Assembly (NCBI RefSeq): GCF_019977295.1
Contig: NZ_AP024651.1
Coordinates: 4,720,109 to 4,784,108 of the forward strand
DNA: 64,000 nt
From: Arthrobacter sp. StoSoilB20
Lineage (GTDB): Bacteria; Actinomycetota; Actinomycetes; Actinomycetales; Micrococcaceae
Direction of reading: 5' to 3'
Shown piece by piece: positions 1-7,953 of the stretch (position 1 is its first letter; every line of letters starts with the position of its first letter). Position numbers and translations under genes: made by a program. The notes under the pieces were generated by a model. The model ran no database searches. It saw only the letters and a program-made list of their open reading frames with translations, and was not told the DNA's origin.

Positions 1-1
1 C

Positions 2-1300
2 GACGAACGGTGGTTGGTTCTTCCGGAAACCGTGTTGTGGACTTCAGTAACTTTCGCGGTCCTCATGGTCATCAGCAACCTGGCGCGAAAGCTTGGGCCC
101 ATAACGGCAAATGGGCCAGAAAGTACCTGGTGGCTGTCGCTGCCGGTGGACCGCCGGCCCATGGTCCTGCCGTCGTTCCTCCGCAAGGTCACGCTTACGG
201 CGGCAGGTTCGGGCATCGTCTACTTGCCCTTCAGCCTGGTGACCGCCGTTGACCGCACCCCCAGTGAACATCTTCTCGCTGCACTTTCCTTTGGCGGCGC
301 CGCTGCTGTTGCCATGGCGATGGCGGCAGTGCAGCAACTGGGCTGGTTGGGACCGCGCGCAGGTAAAGCTGCGACGACGGCGGCCCTCCTCGCCTGCGCA
401 GTCCTGCCGTCACTGTCCGGATCGCCTTGGCCGGCGGCGCTGGTAGCCGCTGCCGCCGTCGGACTACTGGCGCTGGTGGCGCCCCGCGCCGGTAAGGTGC
501 GGGGTGAAGAGCTGGTTCGCGGTGGTGCCGTGGCCGGCCACGCCGGCGCGTCGCTGTTCCTGATGGACTCCAACGAGGTACTTCGGGCCTTGGGTGGCGG
601 CCGTCAAAGGGTCGACGGCGGCAGGGCCGGCCGCTTCTACGCCCGGCCGGCGCGTGGTCCACTGGGCTCGCTGATCCGTGCTGACGCCGTTGCCTTCCTC
701 CGCCTGAATCCCCCGCTGATCCCAGCCGGCCTATGGCTTGCGGCCTGCGTGGCGATCCTCCTCGTAGAAGGCGGCCTGCCCGAGTTCGCGCAGCTTGCGG
801 TGATCGTGATCGCGGGATGCGCCACTGCGTCCGGCATGGGAACCGTGGTCCGCAAGACCGCGCTGGTTCCTGAGCTCGATGCCCTGCTGCCCTTGCATCC
901 GGCACTGGTGAAGACCAGCCGCGCCCTGATGCCGTGCCTGGCCATGGCCGCGTGGATGGCGACGCTCAGCGGGCTGTTGGTTCTTTTGGGCGCTGCGGAT
1001 CCGTGGTTGGTCGGTGTTGGCGGCCTTGCGGGCGTGGGCATGGGTGCGGGCACTCTCCGGGCGGCCGCCAGGACCCCGCCGGACTGGACAGCTCCGCCGG
1101 TTGAAACCCCCTTTGGCCCTGTACCACGCGCCCAGTTGGGGTCCCTGCTCCGCGGACTGGATGTAACCATCCTGGCGACAATTCCATTGCTGGTGGCCCT
1201 TTACCTGGGGTACGTCCCGTGGTCCGTACTGATGGTGCAGGCCGCATTCAGTGCAGGGATCTTCCTGATGGTTGTGTTGGCGCGGCCAAAGCAGCCCTGA
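2..1300 (+). CDS. Integral membrane protein, 5' end missing (DUF6297-like)
   Basis: The frame is open from the first bases of the window, so the true start lies upstream; the visible part is about 432 residues. It has many hydrophobic segments (around residues 10-25, 60-80, 95-150, 240-275, 305-350 and 385-420) separated by short Arg-rich loops, as in a polytopic membrane protein. The C-terminal part with TPFGPVPRAQLGSLLRGLD followed by two last membrane spans resembles actinobacterial DUF6297 proteins, which sit beside ABC ATPases and may be permease-like. No function is known to me. It ends 16 bp before the convergent phzF-like gene. Confidence 0.6.
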   Translation, partial: DERWLVLPETVLWTSVTFAVLMVISNLARKLGPITANGPESTWWLSLPVDRRPMVLPSFLRKVTLTAAGSGIVYLPFSLVTAVDRTPSEHLLAALSFGGAAAVAMAMAAVQQLGWLGPRAGKAATTAALLACAVLPSLSGSPWPAALVAAAAVGLLALVAPRAGKVRGEELVRGGAVAGHAGASLFLMDSNEVLRALGGGRQRVDGGRAGRFYARPARGPLGSLIRADAVAFLRLNPPLIPAGLWLAACVAILLVEGGLPEFAQLAVIVIAGCATASGMGTVVRKTALVPELDALLPLHPALVKTSRALMPCLAMAAWMATLSGLLVLLGAADPWLVGVGGLAGVGMGAGTLRAAARTPPDWTAPPVETPFGPVPRAQLGSLLRGLDVTILATIPLLVALYLGYVPWSVLMVQAAFSAGIFLMVVLARPKQP

Positions 1301-1316
1301 GTGCACAGGGACTTGC

Positions 1317-2168
1317 CTAGAGCAGGGCGGTCCCTTCGATGCACGTTGCCGACGCCCCGCCCACCCAGATTTCGCCGTCCCCGGCCTTGACGTGAATCCT
1401 GCCTGCCCGGCCGAGCACAGTACCTTGGGCAGCGACGTATTCCTCGGGCGCACGGCCGCTTCCGATCAGCCATTGGGCCGCGCCGGCGTTGAAACTGCCG
1501 GTCACTGGGTCTTCCACCATGGCGTCGCCCGGAATGAACGTGCGGACTTCAAAGTCGACGGCGGAACCGGGGTGATAGGGACCAATCACTCCCACTTTGA
1601 GGTCACCCATGGCAACGAAGTCGGGGTCGATGGACAGCACCTGTTCCGCCGAGCTGAGGAGCACTCCAATCCAGGTGGGCCCGTTCACAAGCCATGACAC
1701 ATCCAGCAACTCTTCCTCGCGCAGACGCAGGGCTGCCGCGAGCTGGGTCTTGATGTCGTCATCAACCGGGCCGAAGCGGGTCAGCGGCGGCGCGGCGAAA
1801 GCCAACCGTCCGGCGTCGTGCTTCACCCGGACCAAACCCGCGCCGCATTCCTGGACAAGGACGCCATCTGTCTTTGGCACGCCCCCGGCCTGCAGCCACG
1901 TGTGTGCCGAACCAAGGGTGGGGTGCCCGGCAAACGGGAACTCCTCGCTGCCCGTGAAGATCCGTACCTTGTAGTCCGCCCTGGGGTCAGTGGGAGGGAG
2001 GAGGAACGTGGTCTCCGAGAGGTTTGTCCAGTTGGCGAAGTGCTGCATCTGCTCGCTGCTGAGGCCTTCGGCATCGACCACCACCGCAAGCGGATTGCCC
2101 CGGTAAGGCTGATCGGAAAAGACATCCACTTGGTGGAACGGGCGGGTGCGCGGCGCTTGTGAAGTCAC
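1317..2168 (-). CDS. PhzF family epimerase/isomerase-like protein
   Basis: At 283 residues it has the usual PhzF length. Family marks are visible: the N-terminal FHQVDVFSDQPYRGNPLAVV, the NLSETTF motif with the likely catalytic Glu at residue 52, GHPTLGSAH around residues 81-89, and the C-terminal EDPVTGSFNAGAAQW repeat of the fold. PhzF acts in phenazine synthesis, but most soil-bacterial homologues stand alone and isomerise unknown metabolites; no phenazine genes are nearby, so the substrate is open. The ATG at 2168 is divergent from the DUF1801 gene with about 70 bp between them. Confidence 0.88.
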   Translation of the reverse strand: MTSQAPRTRPFHQVDVFSDQPYRGNPLAVVVDAEGLSSEQMQHFANWTNLSETTFLLPPTDPRADYKVRIFTGSEEFPFAGHPTLGSAHTWLQAGGVPKTDGVLVQECGAGLVRVKHDAGRLAFAAPPLTRFGPVDDDIKTQLAAALRLREEELLDVSWLVNGPTWIGVLLSSAEQVLSIDPDFVAMGDLKVGVIGPYHPGSAVDFEVRTFIPGDAMVEDPVTGSFNAGAAQWLIGSGRAPEEYVAAQGTVLGRAGRIHVKAGDGEIWVGGASATCIEGTALL

Positions 2169-2238
2169 CGGTGAAGGCTACCATCGGCGCAGCCAGGTAT
2201 TGCTGACGAACCTGTCCTGCGTCTGCGAAACTACCCCT

Positions 2239-2661
2239 ATGGCAGAGAACAAGACCCAGCCCACGGACGTGTCCGCTGAAGATTTCCTGGCCGCAGTGGA
2301 ACACCCGACGCGGCGTGCGGACGGCTTCGAGCTGCTCGGGATGATGCGCACCATCACCGGTCAGGAGGCAGTCATGTGGGGGCCCACCATTGTGGGCTTC
2401 GGCAGCTACCACTACAAATACGGGACCGGCCGCGAAGGCGACTCGGCCGCCGTCGGGTTCTCGCCGCGCAAGGCCAACCTGGCGCTGTACGGGCTGACCT
2501 ATGGTCCGGATGCTGACCGACTGCTTCCCGACCTTGGCAAACACAAGACCGGCGCGGCCTGCCTTTACGTGAACAAACTGGACGACATCGACCGCGAAGT
2601 CCTCGCCCAGATGATCCGCACGGGATACAAGCACGTCATGGAGTCGCTGCACACCCCATGA
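2239..2661 (+). CDS. DUF1801 domain protein
   Basis: This 140-residue soluble protein starts at MAENKTQPTDVSAEDFLAAV; the frame is open further upstream to 2146 but that part would overlap the divergent promoter region. The core with FELLGMMRTITGQEAVMWG, IVGFGSYHYKY and GFSPRKANLALY is the DUF1801 (YdhG-like) fold, a small alpha/beta domain of unknown biochemical role. It converges on rplI across a shared hairpin terminator and looks monocistronic. Confidence 0.88.
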   Translation: MAENKTQPTDVSAEDFLAAVEHPTRRADGFELLGMMRTITGQEAVMWGPTIVGFGSYHYKYGTGREGDSAAVGFSPRKANLALYGLTYGPDADRLLPDLGKHKTGAACLYVNKLDDIDREVLAQMIRTGYKHVMESLHTP

Positions 2662-2672
2662 TTTCCCGCAAA

Positions 2673-2709
2673 AAGACCCCCACCACCGGAATCCGGTAGC
2701 GGGGGTCTT
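2673..2709. terminator. Bidirectional hairpin terminator
   Basis: AAGACCCCC at 2673-2681 pairs with GGGGGTCTT at 2701-2709, with a second inner stem (ACCGGA/TCCGGT). It lies between two convergent genes, the DUF1801 gene and rplI, and can end both transcripts. Confidence 0.85.
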
Positions 2710-2725
2710 CAGTTGCAGTCTGAGA

Positions 2726-3178
2726 CTACTTGCTGGCTACGACCTCAAGGTCGATAACAGCGGAAACGTCCTCGTGCAGGCGAACGTTGGCCGTGTACGA
2801 ACCGACAGACTTGATGTGGTTCGGCAGTTCAACGTTGCGCTTGTCGATGGCGCCGAGGCCAGCGGCCTCAACAGCAGCAGCGACATCAGCAGGCTTGACG
2901 GTGCCGAAGAGACGACCGGACTCGCCGGCCTTCACCTCGAGCTTGACCTTCTTGGAGGACAGAGCCTGGGCCTGTGCCTGTGCAGCTTCAACAGAAGCGT
3001 GGGCACGAGCAGCGCGGGCAGCCTTGATGGACTCAACCTGCTTCTCGCCACCCTTGCTCCAGGTCAGGGCGAAACCGCGGGGCAGCAGGAAGTTACGTGC
3101 GTAACCGTCCTTGACCTCGACGACATCGCCAGCAGCACCGAGACCGGTTACTTCGTGGGTCAGAATGAGCTTTGCCAT
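2726..3178 (-). CDS. rplI: 50S ribosomal protein L9
   Basis: The 150-residue length and the N-terminal signature [32 protein letters not shown] identify L9. The protein has the expected two-lobed plan: N-terminal rRNA-binding domain (residues 1-50), a long Ala/Lys-rich connecting helix (about 55-85) and a C-terminal RNA-binding domain. It binds 23S rRNA near the L1 stalk and affects reading-frame maintenance. It is the last gene of rpsF-ssb-rpsR-rplI, 18 bp after rpsR, followed by a strong hairpin terminator. Confidence 0.98.
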   Translation of the reverse strand: MAKLILTHEVTGLGAAGDVVEVKDGYARNFLLPRGFALTWSKGGEKQVESIKAARAARAHASVEAAQAQAQALSSKKVKLEVKAGESGRLFGTVKPADVAAAVEAAGLGAIDKRNVELPNHIKSVGSYTANVRLHEDVSAVIDLEVVASK

Positions 3179-3196
3179 GTTAGTTAATCCCTTCCC

Positions 3197-3436
3197 TTAG
3201 CCGCGGCCAGCGCCGGAGTAAGGCAGCAGAGCAACTTCGCGGGCGTTCTTGATTGCCTGGGCGATCTTGCGCTGTTCCTGAACGGTAACGCCAGTGACGC
3301 GACGAGCGCGGATCTTTCCGCGGTCGGAGATGAACTTGCGCAGCAGTGCTACGTCCTTGTAGTCGATGACAGTGATGTCAGCGGCCTTCAAGGGGTTGGA
3401 CTTTGGTTTGGGCTTACGGAGTTCAGCCTTAGCCAT
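3197..3436 (-). CDS. rpsR: 30S ribosomal protein S18 (zinc-ligand-free form)
   Basis: S18 partners with S6 on the 30S platform. The 79-residue product has the family core [26 protein letters not shown] and the C-terminal REVALLPYS. There is no cysteine anywhere, so the CxxC zinc site found near the N terminus of many actinobacterial S18 proteins is absent; this is the C-minus form that works without zinc. A clear GGAG precedes the ATG, and a 9-bp hairpin lies just upstream at 3460-3481. Confidence 0.97.
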   Translation of the reverse strand: MAKAELRKPKPKSNPLKAADITVIDYKDVALLRKFISDRGKIRARRVTGVTVQEQRKIAQAIKNAREVALLPYSGAGRG

Positions 3437-3459
3437 CGTGGAGCTCCTTTTCTATGGAG

Positions 3460-3481
3460 CCCGTGGATATTGATCCACGGG
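3460..3481 (-). promoter_or_regulatory. Hairpin in the ssb-rpsR intercistronic leader
   Basis: CCCGTGGAT (3460-3468) and ATCCACGGG (3473-3481) form a perfect 9-bp stem with a 4-nt loop. It ends about 12 nt before the rpsR ribosome-binding site. It has no T-run, so it is more likely a processing or translation-control element than a terminator; that role is inference. Confidence 0.5.
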
Positions 3482-3564
3482 ATGGTGGTGTTCGACGGCG
3501 GTTGCCACCTTGGTGCCTTGCGGCAGTTCCGGTGAGCGTCCGGCGTCGGACTTTAATGTTGTGT

Positions 3565-4137
3565 TTAGAAGGGAGGTTCGGAATCCGGGCCGTTGCCCCA
3601 GCCGCCAGCGTTGCTGACACCGGGCGTAGCCCAGGGGTCATCCTGCTGCTGTGCGGGCTGGTTGCCGCCCCAGGTTCCACCGGAGTTGCCGCCGCCCTGG
3701 TTTCCACCAGGAGCGCCACCTCCGAAGCCACCGGCGTTACCGCCACCAAAGCCGCCCTGCCCACCGCCGGAGCGCTGGGTACGGTTGACCTTGGCGTTTG
3801 CGTAACGCAGGCTGGGGCCGATTTCGTCGACCTCAAGCTCGATAACGGTGCGCTTTTCGCCTTCTTTTGTTTCGTAGGAACGGCTCTTCAAACGGCCGGA
3901 AACGATGACGCGCATTCCCTTTGTGAGGGACTCCGCTACGTTCTCGGCCGCTTCGCGCCAGACAGATGCGCGGAGGAACAGGGTTTCCCCGTCCTTCCAC
4001 TCATTGGACTGGCGGTCAAAGGTCCGGGGAGTAGAAGCGATGGTGAAGTTCGCTACTGCCGAGCCAGACGGGGTGAACCGCAGCTCCGGGTCATTGGTGA
4101 GATTACCGATGACCGTAATAGTGGTTTCGCCTGCCAT
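3565..4137 (-). CDS. ssb: Single-stranded DNA-binding protein
   Basis: This 190-residue protein starts [21 protein letters not shown], the standard beginning of the OB fold, which runs to about residue 110. A disordered Gly/Gln/Asn-rich tail follows, with GGG repeats, ending in DSEPPF, the acidic tip that docks replication and repair partners. SSB coats single-stranded DNA during replication, recombination and repair. It lies between rpsF and rpsR on the minus strand with a GGAGG-type ribosome-binding site, the classical actinobacterial arrangement. Confidence 0.97.
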   Translation of the reverse strand: MAGETTITVIGNLTNDPELRFTPSGSAVANFTIASTPRTFDRQSNEWKDGETLFLRASVWREAAENVAESLTKGMRVIVSGRLKSRSYETKEGEKRTVIELEVDEIGPSLRYANAKVNRTQRSGGGQGGFGGGNAGGFGGGAPGGNQGGGNSGGTWGGNQPAQQQDDPWATPGVSNAGGWGNGPDSEPPF

Positions 4138-4187
4138 CTACTTCCTCCTTGTTCGTTCCTGCGGGGTAAAGATCTGAAAGGGGCTGA

Positions 4188-4493
4188 TTACTCAGCAACA
4201 ACCTTCTGGTCTTCAGGACGGATGATCTTGGTGCGCATGATCGTCTCGTTGAGAGACAGCTGGCGATCAAGTTCCTTGGCGGTAGCCGGTGCTGCGGTGA
4301 AGTTCACCACTGCGTAGATACCTTCGGACTTCTTCTTGATGTCGTACGCCAGACGGCGACGGCCCCAGATGTCTACCTTTTCGATGGTTCCACCATCGGT
4401 GGTGATGACATTGAGGAACTTCTGAAGCGACGACTCTACGGTACGTTCTTCGACCTCGGGGTCGATGATTACCATCAATTCGTAAGGACGCAT
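4188..4493 (-). CDS. rpsF: 30S ribosomal protein S6
   Basis: The 101-residue product begins [16 protein letters not shown], the S6 signature, and contains the central [18 protein letters not shown] strand and loop that contact S18. I start it at 4493 because AAAGGAGG lies 11 nt upstream; an in-frame GTG at 4505 overlaps that Shine-Dalgarno sequence and would add four unlikely residues. It is the first gene of the rpsF-ssb-rpsR-rplI operon. Its leader can fold so that the ribosome-binding site is paired (see 4498-4550). Confidence 0.97.
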   Translation of the reverse strand: MRPYELMVIIDPEVEERTVESSLQKFLNVITTDGGTIEKVDIWGRRRLAYDIKKKSEGIYAVVNFTAAPATAKELDRQLSLNETIMRTKIIRPEDQKVVAE

Positions 4494-4497
4494 ATGT

Positions 4498-4550
4498 GAA
4501 CCCACCTCCTTTGGGCTAAGCGGTTACGGTATTTCCGTAACAGGAGGTTC
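4498..4550 (-). promoter_or_regulatory. rpsF leader that can sequester its ribosome-binding site
   Basis: In the mRNA sense, GAACCTCC (4550-4543) is complementary to GGAGGT..GGTTC around the rpsF Shine-Dalgarno sequence (4509-4498). Between them sits a perfect stem, GTTACGG/CCGTAAC (4541-4535 and 4529-4523), and a CCG-containing single strand. In other phyla rpsF leaders are bound by the S6:S18 complex for autoregulation; this layout is compatible with that, but I have not matched the published consensus base by base. Confidence 0.45.
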
Positions 4551-4727
4551 ATTTGCGATGCTGCGTTGGCGCTCCCCGACCGAAGACACGGCAAGAGGGC
4601 GTAACACAGACTTCAATATCTTAGTGCATCTCCTGCACTCAAAGCTATTCGAGGGTGTCCGCGGCTGGAACCGGGCACTTGGCGTATGTGGATAACGAGG
4701 GGGTATGGAGCAGGGAATACTGGAGCC

Positions 4728-5066
4728 ATGACCGTCCTGAAGTCCATCATTCTCTTCATTCTTGCCGCCGTTGCAGAGATCGGCGGTGCCTGGCTGATCT
4801 GGCAAGCCGTCCGTGAGGGCAAGGCCTGGTGGTGGGCTGGACTGGGCGTCCTGGCACTTGGCATTTACGGTTTCTTCGCAGCCTTCCAACCCGATGCCCA
4901 CTTCGGCAGGGTTTTGGCAGCATATGGGGGCGTCTTCATCGTCGGCTCGCTCGCGTGGGGAATCCTCATGGACGGCTTCCGTCCCGACCGCTGGGACGTG
5001 ATCGGCGCGGCCATCTGTGTTGCGGGCGTAGGCGTGATCATGTTCGCACCACGCCCGGGCGCCTAG
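4728..5066 (+). CDS. YnfA/UPF0060 family small membrane protein
   Basis: The 112-residue product has four hydrophobic segments and the family marks [14 protein letters not shown] at the end of the first span, YGFFAAFQP in the middle and [15 protein letters not shown] in the third span, ending with [18 protein letters not shown]. Members resemble small multidrug-resistance exporters, but transport has been shown only for a few. The ATG at 4728 follows TGGAGCC; an upstream in-frame ATG at 4686 lacks a ribosome-binding site. A terminator follows at 5101. Confidence 0.93.
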   Translation: MTVLKSIILFILAAVAEIGGAWLIWQAVREGKAWWWAGLGVLALGIYGFFAAFQPDAHFGRVLAAYGGVFIVGSLAWGILMDGFRPDRWDVIGAAICVAGVGVIMFAPRPGA

Positions 5067-5100
5067 GCCCGGCACCGACGGTACCGGCCCGAACACGACA

Positions 5101-5131
5101 AAACCCCCGGAAGATTTCCTTCCGGGGGTTT
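5101..5131. terminator. Hairpin terminator after the YnfA-like gene
   Basis: AAACCCCCGGAAG at 5101-5113 pairs with CTTCCGGGGGTTT ending at 5131. It sits between the plus-strand YnfA-like gene and the 3' end of the minus-strand tRNA-Leu gene and can serve both. Confidence 0.85.
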
Positions 5132-5136
5132 CTCTG

Positions 5137-5219
5137 TGCGCGGAGGGGGACTTGAACCCCCACCCCCTTTCGAGGACTAGCACCTCAAGCTAGCGCGTCT
5201 GCCATTCCGCCACCCGCGC
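5137..5219 (-). tRNA. tRNA-Leu (anticodon GAG)
   Basis: Read on the minus strand the gene has a 7-bp acceptor stem GCGCGGG/TCCGCGC with discriminator A, a D arm, an anticodon stem CTAGC/GCTAG enclosing the loop TTGAGGT (anticodon GAG), a long class II variable arm, and a T arm with GGTTCAAGTCC. CCA is not encoded. It reads the CUC and CUU leucine codons. The next 300 bases hold only very small open frames. Confidence 0.96.
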
Positions 5220-5238
5220 AAGGTGATCAGGAGAAACA

Positions 5239-5388
5239 ATGTTCCATTTTCTCCTTGACAGCGACAAAGACAATAACACGAACGAAGCCGATCCGTGGAT
5301 TCCTGTCGCCTCTAGCACCCTCGCCGAGGCGGTCCTCACCAAGGCGGCGCTCACCAAGGCCGTCCTCGCCAGGGCGGTTCATCGCTAG
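5239..5388 (+). CDS. Putative 49-residue protein with pentad repeats
   Basis: An ATG at 5239 follows CAGGAG with 7 nt spacing and opens a frame of 49 codons ending in TAG at 5386. It starts MFHFLLDSDKDNNTNEADPW and ends with four pentads, LAEAV-LTKAA-LTKAV-LARAV, encoded by four tandem 15-bp units at about 5328-5379. The stop is 10 bp before the ATG of the next small frame, which suggests coupling. Against it: the frame read one base differently is open too, and its promoter would have to lie inside the tRNA gene. I do not recognise a family. Confidence 0.4.
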   Translation: MFHFLLDSDKDNNTNEADPWIPVASSTLAEAVLTKAALTKAVLARAVHR

Positions 5389-5398
5389 GGTGGTGCAC

Positions 5399-5560
5399 AT
5401 GGATGCCACACCCATCAGCGCCCTGCTCCTGACCGTCGTGTTCGCCGCGATAGGTCTCTACTCCCTGTACTTCGTGGTCCGCTCCGGCGTACGCGACGGA
5501 ATCCTCCAGGCCGACGAGAAACGGAGCGGACACAAGGAAGCCCAACCTCCAACTGGCTAG
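5399..5560 (+). CDS. Small single-span membrane protein (53 residues)
   Basis: The frame starts MDATPISALLLTVVFAAIGL, so almost all of residues 5-28 form one membrane span, followed by a charged cytoplasmic tail (SGVRDGILQADEKRSGHKEA). An open extension upstream to 5255 is Pro/Arg-rich and derives from the repeats, so I take the internal ATG at 5399. The stop is 9 bp before the DUF1345 gene, implying co-transcription. Function unknown. Confidence 0.55.
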   Translation: MDATPISALLLTVVFAAIGLYSLYFVVRSGVRDGILQADEKRSGHKEAQPPTG

Positions 5561-5569
5561 GGTGGGCAC

Positions 5570-6229
5570 ATGGACAATGTCAGGGTGAAGCGGAGCCGGC
5601 TGCGGTTTGTGGTCATGGTGCTGGCCGGCGCAGCGGCTTTTGCCGCCACCGGCCTCTCGGGCAGTTGGGTGGACGCTCCGGCAGTTGGTTGGGCCGTGGC
5701 CGCACTGGTCTACGTTGCCTGGGTTTGGCTTGTCATCGCCCGGCTGGATCCGTCCCGCACGGAACAGCACGCAACCTCCGAGGACCCCTCCAGGGGAGTT
5801 ACGGATCTTTTGATCCTCGTCGCCAATCTGGCCAGCCTCGCCGCCGTGGCAGCTGTGATCGTGGATTCCCATGCCCAGGGGACGGGCTCACGTTTGGCCT
5901 CTGCAGCTTTGGCTTTGGGGTGCGTGGGCCTGTCCTGGATGCTGGTCCAGACACTGTTCACACTCCGCTATGCAGAGCTCTACTACAGCAGGGACGCCCA
6001 TGCCGGGGGTTCCGTGGGCGGCATCAGCTTCAATCAGGACCGGCCACCGCAGTACACGGATTTTGCCTACCTGGCCACCAGCCTGGGTATGACCTACCAG
6101 GTCTCCGACACCAATCTCGGAAACCACTCGATCCGGCTGGAAGCGCTCAAGCACAGCCTTCTTTCCTACTTGTTTGGAACCGTCATCCTGGCAGTGACCA
6201 TCAACCTGGTCATCGGCCTGGCCCAATAA
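5570..6229 (+). CDS. DUF1345 family membrane protein
   Basis: This 219-residue protein has five predicted spans (about residues 13-32, 39-58, 80-98, 108-130 and 197-216). The stretch TLRYAELYYSRD followed by GGISFNQDRPPQYTDFAYLATSLGMTYQVSDT is the DUF1345 signature. The family's role is unknown. It begins 9 bp after the small membrane protein gene and is followed by a strong hairpin at 6261-6299 shared with the convergent permease. Confidence 0.9.
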   Translation: MDNVRVKRSRLRFVVMVLAGAAAFAATGLSGSWVDAPAVGWAVAALVYVAWVWLVIARLDPSRTEQHATSEDPSRGVTDLLILVANLASLAAVAAVIVDSHAQGTGSRLASAALALGCVGLSWMLVQTLFTLRYAELYYSRDAHAGGSVGGISFNQDRPPQYTDFAYLATSLGMTYQVSDTNLGNHSIRLEALKHSLLSYLFGTVILAVTINLVIGLAQ

Positions 6230-6260
6230 CCAAGACGTTCAACGGGAGCTTAAAGCGAAA

Positions 6261-6299
6261 CGGGGCAGCCGCCGTCGAATGTTGACGGTTGCTGCCCCG
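6261..6299. terminator. Bidirectional hairpin terminator
   Basis: CGGGGCAGC at 6261-6269 pairs with GCTGCCCCG at 6291-6299 and an inner GCCGTC/GACGGT stem extends it. It separates the convergent DUF1345 and permease genes. Confidence 0.8.
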
Positions 6300-6313
6300 C
6301 TGTTGAAAGACGC

Positions 6314-7729
6314 TTACGACGCCGGTCCCCCACCGATGCTGGCCTGCTCGGCTTCTTCAGTGGTCGCCTCAGGTGAAGTGGCGCCGCGCTTGCGGTAGCG
6401 CCACACACCGATGCCCACCACGATCGCGGCCAGTGCCAGCGACAGGAAGAGCGATTCACGGGTGGAATCGATGATGACCATGCCGATGATCAGCGCCACG
6501 ATGGCACCGATTGCAATCCACGTGAGGTACGGGAAGAACCACATCTTGAGGTCGAGGTCCTTGGCCGCGGCACCCATGCGTTTGCGGAGGATGAGCTGCG
6601 AGGCCGCAATAACCAGCCACACAAAGAGTGCGATGGCTCCGGAGGTGTTCACGAGGAACAGGAACACTGTGTCCGGGGCGATGTAGTTCAGGCCAACGGT
6701 CACGAAACCCACCACGGTGGAGGCCAGGACTGCTGCTGCCGGCACGCCACGCTTGGAGATCTTCATCCAGGACTTGGGAGCGTCGCCACGTTGCGAGAGC
6801 GAGAACAGCATGCGGCTGGCGGTGTACAGGCCGGAGTTGAGGCAGGACAGCACCGAGGTGAGGACCACGATGTCCATGATGGTGCCTGCGCCCGGGATGC
6901 CGTAGAGCTCGATCACGGCAACATAGGGGCTCTTGGCCACGGAGGCGTCGTTCCACGGCAGGAGCGTGACAACAATGGCGATGGAGCCGATGTAGAAGAT
7001 CAGGATGCGCCACACGGTGGACTTCACGGCCTTCTTCACGGCGTCTACGGGGTTCTCCGATTCGCCGGCGGCAATGGTGGCGATTTCGGCGCCGAAGAAC
7101 GAGAACACCACCACGAGGATGCCCGCCAGGACTGCGCCTGGACCATTGGGCATGAAGCCGCCCTGGTCCAGGAGGTTGGCGACGCCCGGCGCGGAAACAC
7201 CCGGCATAAGGCCGAGGATGGCAGCGATGCCGGCAAGGAGGAATATGACGATCGCAGCGACCTTGATGGACGCGAACCAGAACTCGAACTCGCCGTAGGA
7301 CTTCACGGAGCCAAGGTTGGTCAATGTCAGGAGCACCATCAAAACCAGCGCCCAGATCCACTGGTCCACGCCGGGCACCCAGCGGTGCATGATGGCGGCG
7401 CCCGCCGTTGCCTCGATGCCGAGGACGATGATCCAGAACCAGGCATAGAGCCAGCCAATACTGAACCCTGCCCAGCGGCCAAGGGCCTTGTCAGCGTATG
7501 TGGAGAACGAGCCGGTCTCCGGGTTGGCAGCAGCCATTTCGCCCAGCATCCGCATCACCAGGATGACCACCAGGCCGGCAGCCAGGTAGGCCACGAGGAT
7601 GCCGGGACCGGCCTGCTGGATGGCGGCCCCCGAGCCAACGAACAGTCCTGCGCCGATCACGCCGGCAATGGCGATCATGGAGAGGTGGCGGGGCTTCAGG
7701 GATTTTGAAAGTTGTTGGTCAGCGTGCAT
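6314..7729 (-). CDS. APC-superfamily amino acid permease (GabP/AnsP-like)
   Basis: The 471-residue product has twelve spans and the AAT-family N terminus LKPRHLSMIAIAGVIGAGLFVGSG, with the substrate-binding GxGxF-type first helix, then GEMAAANPETGSFSTYADKALG. It imports an amino acid or GABA by cation symport; substrate cannot be read from sequence. I use the ATG at 7729 (AAAGGAC upstream, 12 nt) because alignment starts there; the frame stays open to 7789. A long imperfect inverted repeat lies 130-200 bp upstream. Confidence 0.9.
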   Translation of the reverse strand: MHADQQLSKSLKPRHLSMIAIAGVIGAGLFVGSGAAIQQAGPGILVAYLAAGLVVILVMRMLGEMAAANPETGSFSTYADKALGRWAGFSIGWLYAWFWIIVLGIEATAGAAIMHRWVPGVDQWIWALVLMVLLTLTNLGSVKSYGEFEFWFASIKVAAIVIFLLAGIAAILGLMPGVSAPGVANLLDQGGFMPNGPGAVLAGILVVVFSFFGAEIATIAAGESENPVDAVKKAVKSTVWRILIFYIGSIAIVVTLLPWNDASVAKSPYVAVIELYGIPGAGTIMDIVVLTSVLSCLNSGLYTASRMLFSLSQRGDAPKSWMKISKRGVPAAAVLASTVVGFVTVGLNYIAPDTVFLFLVNTSGAIALFVWLVIAASQLILRKRMGAAAKDLDLKMWFFPYLTWIAIGAIVALIIGMVIIDSTRESLFLSLALAAIVVGIGVWRYRKRGATSPEATTEEAEQASIGGGPAS

Positions 7730-7858
7730 GGATCTGCGCCGTCCTTTAGGTTTTTGCGGGGTGGCCGCGCGGTGTGCCACGGGCCACATGACTCATTCAC
7801 GCTAGCCTGCTACCCAACCACCACGCCTGTGCAGCTGAACATTTTGACAGCACCAAAA

Positions 7859-7929
7859 AGGGGTGTGTGCACAAAATGTAAACCGTGAGGCATCCCCTGT
7901 TTCATATTCGAAACTTTTGTCACACCCCT
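7859..7929. repeat. Long nested inverted repeat upstream of the permease
   Basis: AGGGGTGTG (7859-7867) matches CACACCCCT (7921-7929), extended inside by CAAAA/TTTTG, and a second smaller pair GTTTC/GAAAC (7899-7903, 7910-7914) lies within. It falls between the apeB stop and the permease start, so it may end the apeB transcript or bind a regulator of the permease. The flanks are A/T-rich for this genome. Confidence 0.45.
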
Positions 7930-7953
7930 GAAATAACTGTTTGAGGCTATCCG

